Part shown: one piece after another, positions 44,528 through 53,591 of the stretch | Numbering within the stretch: the first letter of the stretch is position 1 | Layout: each line of letters begins with the position of its first letter | Assembly (NCBI GenBank): GCA_021781415.1 | Contig: JAJXWW010000066.1 | Location: forward strand, 1-54,014 | DNA: 54,014 nt | Direction: 5' to 3' | DNA from: Planctomycetota bacterium | Lineage (GTDB): Bacteria; Planctomycetota; Planctomycetia; Gemmatales; Gemmataceae | Translations under genes and position numbers: made by a program | Notes under the pieces: model-generated | The model's database searches: none | Told to the model about the DNA's origin: nothing | Seen by the model: the letters and a program-made list of their open reading frames with translations, nothing else

Positions 44528-46267
44528 CTACAGCAAATAGGCGTAATTCAACAGGCGGTCGTTGAGCGTGGCGCTGGCGTCTTCCATCTTTTTCTTGTCG
44601 CCGGAAGCCATCGCCTCGCGCACGGCTCGGCATAGGTCTTCGAGTTCACGGCGATCGTCCGCGTTGTCGATGCGCGGGATAACGTCTTGTTCGGTCTTTT
44701 TCAACACCTCGACGGCATCCTTGTACTCCTGCGTGTTTTCCAACTCCAGGGTGCGATTGATGAGTTCCTCGTTGATGCGCTTCATCTTGATGAGTTGCGA
44801 GGCATCCATCTGATCTTCACCGGCCTGTTGGATGGCGAAGCGTTTTTTCTGACCGGCGTATTGATCGTGAATTTGCACGGTCAGGATGCCGTCGTCGCCA
44901 TACTCGAAGGAGACATCGAGTCCACCGTCGCGCTGGGTGCGCGGCGGCTTAAACTCCCAGGGAATCTCGGCCAGTTTGACATTTTCGGGGCTATCGGGAT
45001 TGTCGTAGTTGTCACCTTCGTAAACGCTGATGAGGACGCGGTCGGCTGGGTCGGCGACCGGATAGTACATCTTGCTAAACGAACAGGGGATGTCCGAACC
45101 GCGCTTGACGATGGGATCGAGAAAGACGCGGTTGGTGCGCTGATCGACCGGATTGGCGCACAGCGAATGCTCGAGCTTGACACTGTAAGCGTAGTTGTCG
45201 AGTCCCGGCGCGCCCTGCAAGATGGCCGAGACGATGGCCGCGCCTTGGGCCACGCAGGTCATCGGATCGACGCGGTCGAATGACTCCGGCTCCTTGCCGG
45301 CGAGTTTCTCCGCGACATAACGGCGAACGAGTGGAATTTTGCTGGTTCCGCCCACGAGGAGAACGCGGTCGATGTCGCGCGGCCTCAGCTTTGCCAGCTT
45401 CATCGCTTCGTCGATGGCCGTGCCGGACTTGACGATCAACGACATGACGACGCGCTCGAACTCGCCGCGAGCGATCTCTTCCTCCAGGCTCAGATGCCGT
45501 TCGGGGACCAGCTCGGCCTTTCGGGCCACCGCAGTCTGGTCTGCCGACAGCTCGATCTTGGCCCGTTCGACCGCGAGCATGAACTGTTGTCGATACGGTG
45601 AATTGAGAATGTCGAAGCCGGTCTTATCTTGGAAGCGTTCGGCCAACACTTTGGCGATGGCGGAGTCGATGTCGTCGCCGCCGAGTTTCCCGATGCCTTT
45701 GCTGGCCACTTCCTCGAAGATGCCGTGATGGATTTTCAAAATCGTCACGTCGAGCGTGCCGCCGCCGAAGTCGTAGACCAAGACCGTCTGATCGTCCTGC
45801 GCGTTCAGACCGTAACAAATGGCCGCCGCCGTCGGCTCGTTGATGAGCGTCAGCACTTGGAGTCCCGCCGCCCCAGCGCACAACTTCGTCGCATGACGGG
45901 CCAACCCCTTGGAGTTGGCGGGTATGGTGACGACCGCCTTGGTGAAACTCTCGTTCAGCACTTGCTCGGCGTCCTTCTTGAGCAAGCTGAAGAGCATGAC
46001 GGCGATCTGCTCTGTCCGCAAATTTTGTCCGACGAGCGGCACGCGCTCCGGCGTGCCGAGGATGCGCTTGATCGAACGAATCGAGCGCTGTTCGTCGAAG
46101 TTTTCCTTGGCTTCCTGACCGAATGCCAACGTACCGTCGCGGCGCAGGGTGACGATGGACGGCGTCCACTTCTGGCCCTCGTGATTGGGCACTACCTCCG
46201 CTTGGCCGTACTGAAAATTGGCCACGACCGAGTTGCTGGTTCCGAAGTCGATCCCGATGTAGGGCAT
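44528..46267 (-). CDS. Hsp70/DnaK family chaperone
   Basis: 579 residues, shorter than DnaK (about 638) because the C-terminal lid is reduced. Phosphate-1 motif IGIDFGTSNS (4-13), phosphate-2 VYDFGGGTLDVT (164-175), adenosine motif LVGGTSKIPLVRRY, and a substrate-binding domain ending in a Lys/Glu-rich helical part. Thr is replaced by Ser in the usual GTTNS. Its neighbours are a GrpE-like and a J-like protein plus TPR proteins, so it is a specialised second Hsp70 system rather than the housekeeping one. The ATG lacks a strong ribosome-binding site. Confidence 0.93.
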   Translation of the reverse strand: MPYIGIDFGTSNSVVANFQYGQAEVVPNHEGQKWTPSIVTLRRDGTLAFGQEAKENFDEQRSIRSIKRILGTPERVPLVGQNLRTEQIAVMLFSLLKKDAEQVLNESFTKAVVTIPANSKGLARHATKLCAGAAGLQVLTLINEPTAAAICYGLNAQDDQTVLVYDFGGGTLDVTILKIHHGIFEEVASKGIGKLGGDDIDSAIAKVLAERFQDKTGFDILNSPYRQQFMLAVERAKIELSADQTAVARKAELVPERHLSLEEEIARGEFERVVMSLIVKSGTAIDEAMKLAKLRPRDIDRVLLVGGTSKIPLVRRYVAEKLAGKEPESFDRVDPMTCVAQGAAIVSAILQGAPGLDNYAYSVKLEHSLCANPVDQRTNRVFLDPIVKRGSDIPCSFSKMYYPVADPADRVLISVYEGDNYDNPDSPENVKLAEIPWEFKPPRTQRDGGLDVSFEYGDDGILTVQIHDQYAGQKKRFAIQQAGEDQMDASQLIKMKRINEELINRTLELENTQEYKDAVEVLKKTEQDVIPRIDNADDRRELEDLCRAVREAMASGDKKKMEDASATLNDRLLNYAYLL

Positions 46268-46288
46268 AGTTGCAAACCTCTCTAAAAG

Positions 46289-46316
46289 CTATCAGCTATC
46301 AGCTATCAGCTATCAG
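46289..46316. repeat. CTATCAG x4 tandem repeat
   Basis: Four perfect tandem copies of a seven-base unit lie just upstream of the Hsp70 start, in a 149-base gap otherwise free of genes. Near 46390-46415 there is a short direct repeat GCCGATAGCCGAC. Copy number may vary and could affect Hsp70 expression. Confidence 0.8.
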
Positions 46317-46416
46317 TTCCGACGTTATGTAGTGAACGCCGACGGATAGAACTCTCCATTGTATTTCGCTTCTCGCAACCGATCCTTACCGATAGCCGAC
46401 TGCCGATAGCCGACCG

Positions 46417-47022
46417 CTATTCCGAGACGATGACTTTGGGGCGGCGTAGGACGAATTCGGGTTGTTGGCTGGCGTAGCCGCGTTCGATTTGCTCGGCGAC
46501 GAGGAGCGGTCCCATGCCCTCGACGCGCTTGCTGCCGACGCGCTCGTGCAGCGCCGGATTGTAAGGAGAACTGATGACGGCGTCGTAGGGCTGGATGCCT
46601 TGCTTTAAGAGAGCGGCATCCAGTTTGCGCGATTCGACCTCAATGGCTTCGCTCCAGCGTTCGACCGCTTCGCGATCGTCGAACGACGGTCGGGCCGCCA
46701 CAATGGATTGCAAGTCGTGCGCCGTCTCGATCAGTTCGTTCAGCAGCGTGAGGCTGACGCGCTTCTCGCCGTGCGTTTCTTGACGCAATTGCTGATAAGC
46801 GCGTTGGGTGTCGGCGGCGAAGCTGTTGAAACTCGTCTTCAGTTCGTCGCGGACTTTGTTGAGCGTCTGCTCCAACGAGCGGAGCTGGCGTTTGTCGTAC
46901 TCGCGCAGGGCGATGACTTCCTCGCACAGCTTGTAAAGCGTGGACGAGCCGAGCGTATCCAGATTGGGAAGCGCCGGCGATTCAGAGTTTTTCGACAGGC
47001 TTTGTGGAAAGTCACCAGTCAT
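46417..47022 (-). CDS. GrpE-like nucleotide exchange factor
   Basis: 201 residues. A long coiled-coil-type helix (about 25-110, LYKLCEEVIALREYDKRQLR and on) is followed by the beta domain with the GrpE signature KQGIQPYDAVISSPYNPALH and later GPLLVAEQIERGY. It is expected to release ADP from the Hsp70 encoded next. The sequence is divergent from housekeeping GrpE. It starts nine bases after the preceding gene's stop, so it is tightly cotranscribed. Confidence 0.85.
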   Translation of the reverse strand: MTGDFPQSLSKNSESPALPNLDTLGSSTLYKLCEEVIALREYDKRQLRSLEQTLNKVRDELKTSFNSFAADTQRAYQQLRQETHGEKRVSLTLLNELIETAHDLQSIVAARPSFDDREAVERWSEAIEVESRKLDAALLKQGIQPYDAVISSPYNPALHERVGSKRVEGMGPLLVAEQIERGYASQQPEFVLRRPKVIVSE

Positions 47023-47031
47023 GGTTTACAC

Positions 47032-47556
47032 TCAAAACTCAGAGGACGGAACGGGGAATTCGATGGCCCACGGATCCAACGGTTGTTGTACGAGCCGTTC
47101 GAGCAACAGCGATACGGCCGGAAAGTCTTCGGGAATGTCCGGCACGGTGAGCGCGGCGCGAACGACATCGGGGTCGGGCACTTCGGCCGGGAGTCGATAG
47201 TCGGCCAACGCTTTCTCGCGGTCCAAGGGCTGCCAAGTGCGAACGGTTCGACCTTCCCGTGCCCCATAGCGCTCGGCCAGCTTTGCCACGGTGCCGTCGC
47301 AGGTATCGACATTCAGACTGGCGGCATCGGCCCGAATGCGCCGTTCGAGATCGCCGAGCATCTCGCGGGCCCAATTGATGTCCTCCAACGGAACCTTTGC
47401 GATGCCTTTCCGCGCCCACTTGAGGCGTTCGGCCCAATGGGCGTCGATCGTTTCTTTGTCGGCGGTTTTGTCCAGACCGAGCAAGAGAAACGGCCCCACC
47501 TGCTCGCGCGGCAGCGTGGCTAACTCCAAGACGACTGGCTCGGGAATGCGTCCCAT
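47032..47556 (-). CDS. J-domain-like protein lacking the HPD motif
   Basis: 174 residues from the ATG at 47556 (upstream extension reads through the hairpin and is rejected). Residues about 20-75 follow the J-domain pattern (FLLLGLDKTADKETIDAHWA, then EDINWAREMLGDLERRIRAD, corresponding to 'INEAYEVLSDPEKR'). The loop that should contain His-Pro-Asp reads ARKGIAKV. It therefore cannot stimulate Hsp70 ATPase in the usual way; it may be an inhibitory or adaptor J-like protein. The C-terminal 90 residues are unknown. The gene lies between a TPR gene and the GrpE-like gene. Confidence 0.7.
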   Translation of the reverse strand: MGRIPEPVVLELATLPREQVGPFLLLGLDKTADKETIDAHWAERLKWARKGIAKVPLEDINWAREMLGDLERRIRADAASLNVDTCDGTVAKLAERYGAREGRTVRTWQPLDREKALADYRLPAEVPDPDVVRAALTVPDIPEDFPAVSLLLERLVQQPLDPWAIEFPVPSSEF

Positions 47557-47577
47557 GATCTTCCTCGCACCTTCTTG

Positions 47578-47633
47578 CAAGCCCGGAGCGCCAGCGACGG
47601 GGGAAAGCGCCCGTCGCTGGCGCTCCGGGCTTG
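47578..47633. terminator. Perfect 24-bp inverted repeat
   Basis: Arms 47578-47601 and 47610-47633 are perfectly complementary (core CCCGGAGCGCCAGCGACGGG) with an eight-base loop. It lies between the second TPR gene and the J-like gene, 11 bases after the TPR stop. It shares GCGCCAGC with the hairpin at 44467. Confidence 0.7.
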
Positions 47634-47644
47634 TTCTCGTCATT

Positions 47645-49234
47645 TTAAGCGCCCATCGAACGGCACGCCTCCATCTTCTTATCAATATGTTCCGCGAGGT
47701 CACGGACGATACGGCGATGTTCGTCGTTGCTGACGAGTGGCAGGCATTTGCCGGTGATGCGACGCAGCTTCTGAAACTCGCGCATCAAGTCGCGCATCAC
47801 CTCACGAACTGCCGACCAGTTTATCTGATAGTTCGGCAGCGTGCGCACTTGATCGATCACTTTGCTCATTTGATCGGTCAGTTGATCGCATAAGTTGCCC
47901 ATCAGGGGGATGACGTTGCCGACCATGTTGACGGCGCGCTCCTCGACCTGAGCATCGTTGGGATAGCCCTTCAAGATACGGTCGATGTCCGTCAACAGCT
48001 TCTCGATGTCGTTGAGTCCCTTGACCTCAATGAGATCCAGCTCGTACAACTCGTACTGGGGTCGATTCGGTTGCAGGCGGCGAAGCGACTCCAAGACGCG
48101 GCGCGCGTCCTGTGGCCGTTTGGCTTGCACATAGAGATGAAACAGGCGTTCGAGCGTGTCCGGATCGTTTGGCCTCAGACTGGAGGCACGCTGAACGTAG
48201 TTGAGCGCGCTGGTCCATTTCTCTTTTTCGCTGTAACGTCCGGCCAAGCGTCCCAGCCCCTCGAAGGCCAAGTGTTCGCGGTAGCGCGGGCTTTCGTCTG
48301 GAACCGGCACGCGGTCGTCGAGCAAGTCGAAGAATCGATTCCAATAGGGATCGGATTGCGGCAGCTCGCCCTTTAATTCGTAGGTGAGGGCGAGGTTTTG
48401 ATGCAAGCGCGGATCGTTGGGTGCGAGCTTGATGGCGGCGGAGAAATGCTTGATGCCGCTATCGAAGTCCTGTGTCATGCAAGCACAGCAGCCGAGCAGA
48501 TTCAGCAGCGCCAGTTGCGATGACTTGCTGGCGCATTTTTCACTCGCCAAGGGGCGCAGCAATAGCTCCGCGTCGGTCCAGGCACAACGATCGATCCGTT
48601 CGCGCGCTTTGACGAGAACCGCTTCCAAATATGCCTCCCGCGCCGCCGCGCTGCGAGGCCGCGCTGCGGTGAGGGCTTTCAGGAGGGTATGCACCGTGTC
48701 GAGCTGGCCGAGACTGCGAAGAATCCTCAACAAGCGTTGTTCGTCGCTGTCGTTCAATTCGGCGAGTTGCGACGCGAACGCGGGTGCGCCGTTGCCGCCG
48801 TTGCGGCACGCTTGCAACAACGCCTGCAACACCAGGAGAAATCTTGCCTCTTCCTCTCGATTCTCCGCCGGCCGGAGCGATGCCAGCTGGAGCGCGGCGG
48901 GCATCAGCGTTAGGCATTCTTCGATTTTGCCGATCGTCAGCCGCGTCAGCAACAAGTTATAGCAGCACTCGTACGATTGCGGGTCCATCTGCCAAGCGCG
49001 GGCGAGTTCTTCCTCGGCCTGCACGAGTTGATTTTCTTGCAGCGACAACAATCCCATTTGCAAGACGACATTGGCGTCTGGCCGTTGAATCTTGCGTAAG
49101 GCGGCGCGTGCTTCGCCGAGCTTGCCCTGACGCTTGTGCGCCATGGCCAGCATGTAAAGGACGTTGGCGTCGGCACTTCCAGACTGCGCGGCGCGTTCGA
49201 GCAACTGGGCGGCGGCTTGATATTGTGGCGGCAT
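47645..49234 (-). CDS. TPR-repeat protein of the Hsp70 operon
   Basis: 529 residues from the ATG at 49234, preceded by GGGAGCAGGG; an ATG at 49249 is possible. It is built of tetratricopeptide-like helix pairs: about 5-100 (LYMLAMAHKRQGKLGEARAAL), about 260-330 (DFDSGIKHFSAAIKLAPNDP) and 345-400 (WTSALNYVQRASSLRPNDPD). It ends with a helical region. No signal or membrane segment. TPR proteins often dock Hsp70 clients or the EEVD-like tail. Upstream open frame over 500 codons is an antisense-type artefact of the neighbouring gene. Confidence 0.82.
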   Translation of the reverse strand: MPPQYQAAAQLLERAAQSGSADANVLYMLAMAHKRQGKLGEARAALRKIQRPDANVVLQMGLLSLQENQLVQAEEELARAWQMDPQSYECCYNLLLTRLTIGKIEECLTLMPAALQLASLRPAENREEEARFLLVLQALLQACRNGGNGAPAFASQLAELNDSDEQRLLRILRSLGQLDTVHTLLKALTAARPRSAAAREAYLEAVLVKARERIDRCAWTDAELLLRPLASEKCASKSSQLALLNLLGCCACMTQDFDSGIKHFSAAIKLAPNDPRLHQNLALTYELKGELPQSDPYWNRFFDLLDDRVPVPDESPRYREHLAFEGLGRLAGRYSEKEKWTSALNYVQRASSLRPNDPDTLERLFHLYVQAKRPQDARRVLESLRRLQPNRPQYELYELDLIEVKGLNDIEKLLTDIDRILKGYPNDAQVEERAVNMVGNVIPLMGNLCDQLTDQMSKVIDQVRTLPNYQINWSAVREVMRDLMREFQKLRRITGKCLPLVSNDEHRRIVRDLAEHIDKKMEACRSMGA

Positions 49235-49278
49235 CGACCCTGCTCCCATGACTCGCACGGCACCGCAAGAGGAACACC

Positions 49279-52014
49279 CTATTGCACCTGTTCGTAAAGC
49301 AATCGTTGCCCCGCGCTTACCAGTGCGAGGGTCAACAGCGGTCCCAAACGGCGATCGCGCAGCCCAAGTTTGCCGGCAGTTCGGAACCGCTCGGCGGCTT
49401 GCTCGAAACGACCTTCCCGATGGGCGGTCAACCCCGACAGCAACACCGCTTGTCGCAGCGGCTCGTCGAGATGCCATTCGCTCCGCCGACCGGCCTCGAC
49501 ACGGTTCCACCAGCGGGAGGCTTCCTCGTAGTCTCCGCGACGCAGTTGCAAGCACCCCAGCAGCGCGCGGGCGTATACCGCCGAGGGACTTTTGTCGGCG
49601 GCGGCGACTTTTTGCAGCGCTTCTTGAGCCGCCTCTCGATTCTCCCGATGCAGGTGCGCCCATGCCATTAAAAACTGACTTTCGACCGTCAACGATTCGT
49701 CCGCCGCCGCACGCTGACCTAGCTCCAACACCGTATCGTATTGCTTCGCCGCCAAATGACATACCGCGCCGAGAAAGTGGAAGCGCGCATCGGTCACGGA
49801 TGGCCGATTCATCTCCAGTGCTTGCCGCGCCAACCCATCGCGGTCGCCCAAGATCGAACGCACGGCCGCCAGACACCAGAGTGCTTCGATGTGATCGGGA
49901 TCGTCGCGAAGGCAGGTCTGGAGCAGATGAAGCGGCTGGCCCAAATCGGTTGCTGACCGTTGGATGTCGGCCGAAGTCTGTCCGTTTTGGCCGCCCAGCG
50001 ACTGTGGAGAACCGATGGCTGAACGCAGCGCCAATTTCGCTCCCAAAAAGGCGACGGCGGCGCGGAGACGGCCTCGCGTCAGGCCGAGGGCGCGGTCGAT
50101 GGCTTCGGCCCTTCGTTCGGCGCGTCCGCGTTCTTGTTCCACGATGGCCTGGCGCACCAAGGGCCAATGATCGTTGGGGGCCAAGCGATTCCAGCCGCTC
50201 AACAGCGCGACGGCCCCATCCATGTCGCCGCGCCGATAGTGCAGACGCGCCAACCGATCGTGCCCCGGAATGTTTGCCGGCGCGAGCCGCAATAGCACTT
50301 CGACGCAGGCGCGCGCCGGTTCGTCTCGCCCCGAATCTTCCTCGCGGCGAGATCGCTCCAGAAGAAACGATTCGCCGCGCGCCGCATATTCGACGCCAAG
50401 TGCGTCGGGAAACTTTCCGGGATGCCGAGAAGAACTCCTTTCGAGGTAGACATACTCGGCATCGTCGAAATTCCAGCCGCGCTCGGTGAAGAAAGCCCGC
50501 GCTGCGGCGGATGCGGCAAACGCGCGCCCAAACAGCTCGAGATCTCCTTCTTCTTGGCAACCTAGCTCCGTTGCCGCCCGAGCATAAAGAAAAGCATGCT
50601 TTGACTTCAGCGCGCTCGGATGTGTCTTGGCGAGATGAGCGTAGGCGGCGGCGGCATGTGAATCGACGGCGTTGACGGCAGCCAGAATGTCGCACAATTG
50701 CAGCTGTTCCTCGACTCCGACCGGTACGTTCAACCGGCGCGCCTCGGCATGAACGGTGTTGAGCAGCCCCGCCCATTCCTGGTCGTTCATCACGGGATGG
50801 CGGGCCATGAGGCGGATGGCCCAAACGACATTGCGCGGCTTATCGTCGGAATTGGTCGGTTTGCCCATCGCGCCGCACAGCGCGAGATAGCCGGCGGTGA
50901 AGGGATCTTTCGGCTCTTCTTGCTCCAAGGCGACGCGAAGATGCTTGTACGCCTGATCGTAGCGTTCGCACCGCGCCAGTGCCATCCCCAAGCCGCGCAG
51001 CAGCGGCACGGTCGGCGGGCTGTCTTGCAGCAGCTTGGCGAACAGATCCGCCGACTCCTGAAAATCACCGTGGCGATAGTAAGCCTGTGCCAGCGCGAAC
51101 TGCCCCTGCCGCGCCAGTATCGTTTGATCCGATCCCAAGAGGGGACAGACGAAGGTATGTTTCGCCGCCAAGCGGCGCACATACGATTTCGCTTCGGGAA
51201 ACGCCTCAACCCACGCGCGTTCGGGGCGATCCGTCCACAGTCCGAAGCCGCGAGGCCCCAGTGCGCGCTGCAAAGCGCGCAGCGCCGAGCCGCTATCGCC
51301 CCCTGCCGCCACCAACGAGATGCCCATCTGGCATGTCACGAACGCGCAGCTGGCGTCGACGCGATTGGCCTCGGCGAGATAGCGTAGACTCTCTTGCGCT
51401 TTGCCTTGTCGAGAGAGAAGAAGTCCGAGATAGAACGCGGGGTCGAGATACTGTTTGCCCGCCTGCTCGTGCGCCGACATCAACGCCGCCATCGCCGGAT
51501 CGATCTGTTGTTGCCGCAGCAGGCACAAACCCCGCCAGAAGAACGCCTCCGCGCACGAAGACTGCACGGCAAAGATGCGATCCAGCAGTTTCAGAGCGGC
51601 TAGCGTTTCCTTGCTCTCGACGCCCGCCGCGAACAATCGGCGTGCCTCGGCCAACATTGCCTCGATCGTGCGATTGCGCTGTTCGGCCCGATCCAACCCC
51701 AATTGGTCGCTCGCATCCAAGGCATGGCGCAAAGCTTCTTCAAATTGGCTCTCTTTCAGTAATTGATCCGCGCCGAGTTGATGGGCTTCACCGCTGGCGG
51801 CGCGGAGGCGCTCTTGCCAGGCGGAAGATAGCCGACCCTGAGCCGTCAACGTCGAAAAAACTTCGAGCGCACCTCGCCAATCGCCTCGTTCGAGCGATTG
51901 CTGCGCGCGGCGAAAGGCGCGTTGACGCCGCGGTCCACGTCCGAGCAGAAGCCACAACCCCAGCCCCAGCGACAGGACGAAGACGACGATGAAAAAGAGA
52001 ATCATGGCAGTCAC
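49279..52014 (-). CDS. Membrane-anchored TPR-repeat protein
   Basis: About 911 residues from the GTG at 52014 (GAGG ahead); an ATG at 52125 would add 37 residues in front of the membrane helix. The N-terminal helix MILFFIVVFVLSLGLGLWLL is followed by many TPR-like pairs: QQSLERGDWRGALEVFSTL, FYLGLLLSRQGKAQESLRYL, QAYYRHGDFQESADLFAKL, RLHYRRGDMDGAVALLSGW, and others to the C-terminus. The TPR domain should face the cytoplasm. It is the first gene of the operon that ends in Hsp70, so it may recruit the chaperone to the membrane. Confidence 0.82.
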   Translation of the reverse strand: MTAMILFFIVVFVLSLGLGLWLLLGRGPRRQRAFRRAQQSLERGDWRGALEVFSTLTAQGRLSSAWQERLRAASGEAHQLGADQLLKESQFEEALRHALDASDQLGLDRAEQRNRTIEAMLAEARRLFAAGVESKETLAALKLLDRIFAVQSSCAEAFFWRGLCLLRQQQIDPAMAALMSAHEQAGKQYLDPAFYLGLLLSRQGKAQESLRYLAEANRVDASCAFVTCQMGISLVAAGGDSGSALRALQRALGPRGFGLWTDRPERAWVEAFPEAKSYVRRLAAKHTFVCPLLGSDQTILARQGQFALAQAYYRHGDFQESADLFAKLLQDSPPTVPLLRGLGMALARCERYDQAYKHLRVALEQEEPKDPFTAGYLALCGAMGKPTNSDDKPRNVVWAIRLMARHPVMNDQEWAGLLNTVHAEARRLNVPVGVEEQLQLCDILAAVNAVDSHAAAAYAHLAKTHPSALKSKHAFLYARAATELGCQEEGDLELFGRAFAASAAARAFFTERGWNFDDAEYVYLERSSSRHPGKFPDALGVEYAARGESFLLERSRREEDSGRDEPARACVEVLLRLAPANIPGHDRLARLHYRRGDMDGAVALLSGWNRLAPNDHWPLVRQAIVEQERGRAERRAEAIDRALGLTRGRLRAAVAFLGAKLALRSAIGSPQSLGGQNGQTSADIQRSATDLGQPLHLLQTCLRDDPDHIEALWCLAAVRSILGDRDGLARQALEMNRPSVTDARFHFLGAVCHLAAKQYDTVLELGQRAAADESLTVESQFLMAWAHLHRENREAAQEALQKVAAADKSPSAVYARALLGCLQLRRGDYEEASRWWNRVEAGRRSEWHLDEPLRQAVLLSGLTAHREGRFEQAAERFRTAGKLGLRDRRLGPLLTLALVSAGQRLLYEQVQ

Positions 52015-52465
52015 GGCTATCGTTTCCTCAACTTCCCGCGAACCGACTGGCGAAGCGGTCGGATTCTGGCTCGCGTTGGCCCCACCCGACGCCGACGGAA
52101 GCGGGTGGAGTAGTCGATCGTGCATGCCGCGTCGCCCAAGCGAATGCCTCGGTGGCCGACAGACGATTGCTTGCCGACTACGAGCCTAGCCACCTCTTTG
52201 AACGCCGCGCTACTCCGGCACCAAGAGGGCGTTGCACCGATCCTTAAACCCTAAGTTACCGCACGGACGAGAATCCTTCAAGCAGTTCGGGTGGAAACCA
52301 ACTCGGTCCCGAACCTCCGAACGTGCTTCGCCGGGTAGAGAATCTAAAGGAAGCCGGATCGCATCGATTTCGTCGGAGGTCTCCCGTTCGCCGAATTTGC
52401 AACGGAGCGAACGTCCGAGTAGCCTAATGTTATCCGAGCGACACCCTCGAACCCGCGAGGAAGGC
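52015..52465. promoter_or_regulatory. Divergent region between the TPR/Hsp70 operon and dprA
   Basis: About 450 bases (340 if the longer TPR start is used) without a credible gene; it must hold both promoters. No clear -35/-10 pair was recognised. The dprA ribosome-binding site GCGAGGAAGG ends the region. Confidence 0.4.
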
Positions 52466-53587
52466 ATGGCGATGCAAGTACCCGACGCCGTCCGCGATCT
52501 GTTGACGCTATCCCTTGTACCAGGCATCGGTCCCCGGTTGACCGCTGCCCTCTTGGAACGATTCGGTTCGTCCGCCGCCGTGCTGCGCGCCAACGTCGCC
52601 GAACTGTGCGAGATACCCTACCTCACGCCGCGTTTGGCCGAGGAAGTTCGTCGAGCGTTCGAGAATTCCAATGCCGCGGCGGAGTTGGAGCGCATGGGCA
52701 AGCACGGCGTTCGGCTCGTTGCCTGGGGCGATGCCGAGTACCCGGCGTCTTTGGCCACAATTAGCGATCCTCCTTATGTGTTTTATCTGCGGGGAACCGT
52801 GACTGCCGCGGATTCCAACGCCGTCGCCCTGGTCGGTTCGCGGCACTGTACGGACTACGGCAAGCGCGTGGCGTCGCGCTTGGCGGCGGGACTGGTGCGC
52901 GCCGGCGTCACCGTCATCAGCGGCCTGGCGCGCGGCATCGACGGAGCGGCCCATCGTGCGGCATTGGAAGCGGGAGGGCGGACGATCGCCGTGTTGGCCG
53001 GTGGATTGTCGCGCATCTATCCGCCCGAACATGCCGAGTTGGCCAAGCAGATCGAGGCGTCCGGCGCGCTGCTGACCGAATCGAAGATGGATCAGGAACC
53101 GATCGCCGGACTCTTCCCCGTGCGCAATCGGATTATCAGCGCGCTCTCGAAAGTCGTGGTCTTGGTTGAGGCGGCGGAAAAGAGCGGCGCGCTCATCACC
53201 GCGCATCATGCCGCCGAGCAGGGTCGCACCGTCATGTCCGTGCCCGGATCGGTCGAAGCGGCATCGAGCGGAGGCAGCAACGAATTGATCCGCAAGGGAG
53301 CGATACTCTGCCGCGGCGTCGACGATATTCTCGAAGAATTGCACGGCGTCTCCGCGATGGCCGTCGCCGAAAAGAAAGCCGCCGCCGCGCCGCCGGCCCC
53401 GCGCCCACTTCCCGAATTGGATGAGACACAAAGACGCATCTGGGAAGCGCTGACCGAGGCGTGCCACTTGGATGTCTTGGTTCAGCGTTTGGGGATACCC
53501 GTGCCCCAGATCAGCGGGGCGTTAATGATGATGGAGATGAAGAAAGTCGTCCGCCGCCTGCCCGGCAACCGCTACGAGAGATGTTGA
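52466..53587 (+). CDS. dprA: DNA-processing protein DprA
   Basis: 373 residues from the ATG at 52466. An N-terminal SAM/helix-hairpin-helix region (LLTLSLVPGIGPRLTAALLE) comes first. The Rossmann-type DprA core follows: VALVGSRHCTDYGKRVASRL, VISGLARGIDGAAHRAALEA, LAGGLSRIYPPEHAEL and FPVRNRIISALS. A C-terminal winged helix ends it (about 315-370). It loads RecA on single-stranded DNA taken up during transformation. No other competence genes are visible here. The start further upstream at 52232 runs through non-coding sequence and was rejected. Confidence 0.95.
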   Translation: MAMQVPDAVRDLLTLSLVPGIGPRLTAALLERFGSSAAVLRANVAELCEIPYLTPRLAEEVRRAFENSNAAAELERMGKHGVRLVAWGDAEYPASLATISDPPYVFYLRGTVTAADSNAVALVGSRHCTDYGKRVASRLAAGLVRAGVTVISGLARGIDGAAHRAALEAGGRTIAVLAGGLSRIYPPEHAELAKQIEASGALLTESKMDQEPIAGLFPVRNRIISALSKVVVLVEAAEKSGALITAHHAAEQGRTVMSVPGSVEAASSGGSNELIRKGAILCRGVDDILEELHGVSAMAVAEKKAAAAPPAPRPLPELDETQRRIWEALTEACHLDVLVQRLGIPVPQISGALMMMEMKKVVRRLPGNRYERC

Positions 53588-53591
53588 CCGT

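Noticed and set aside
46289..46316. Short repeat as a CRISPR array
   Set aside because: Seven-base tandem units without spacers; no cas genes.
49248..50489. 413-codon open frame on the plus strand
   Set aside because: It lies antisense to the TPR gene and has Arg/Pro-rich low-complexity composition typical of the opposite strand of GC-rich genes.
49250..50824. Long in-frame extension of the second TPR protein to more than 1,000 residues
   Set aside because: The extension is an Arg/Ser-rich shadow frame of the upstream TPR gene. A good start with a ribosome-binding site exists at 49234.
52232..52465. N-terminal extension of DprA
   Set aside because: No DprA similarity in that part; the SAM-like domain starts after the ATG at 52466, which has GAGGAAGG ahead.
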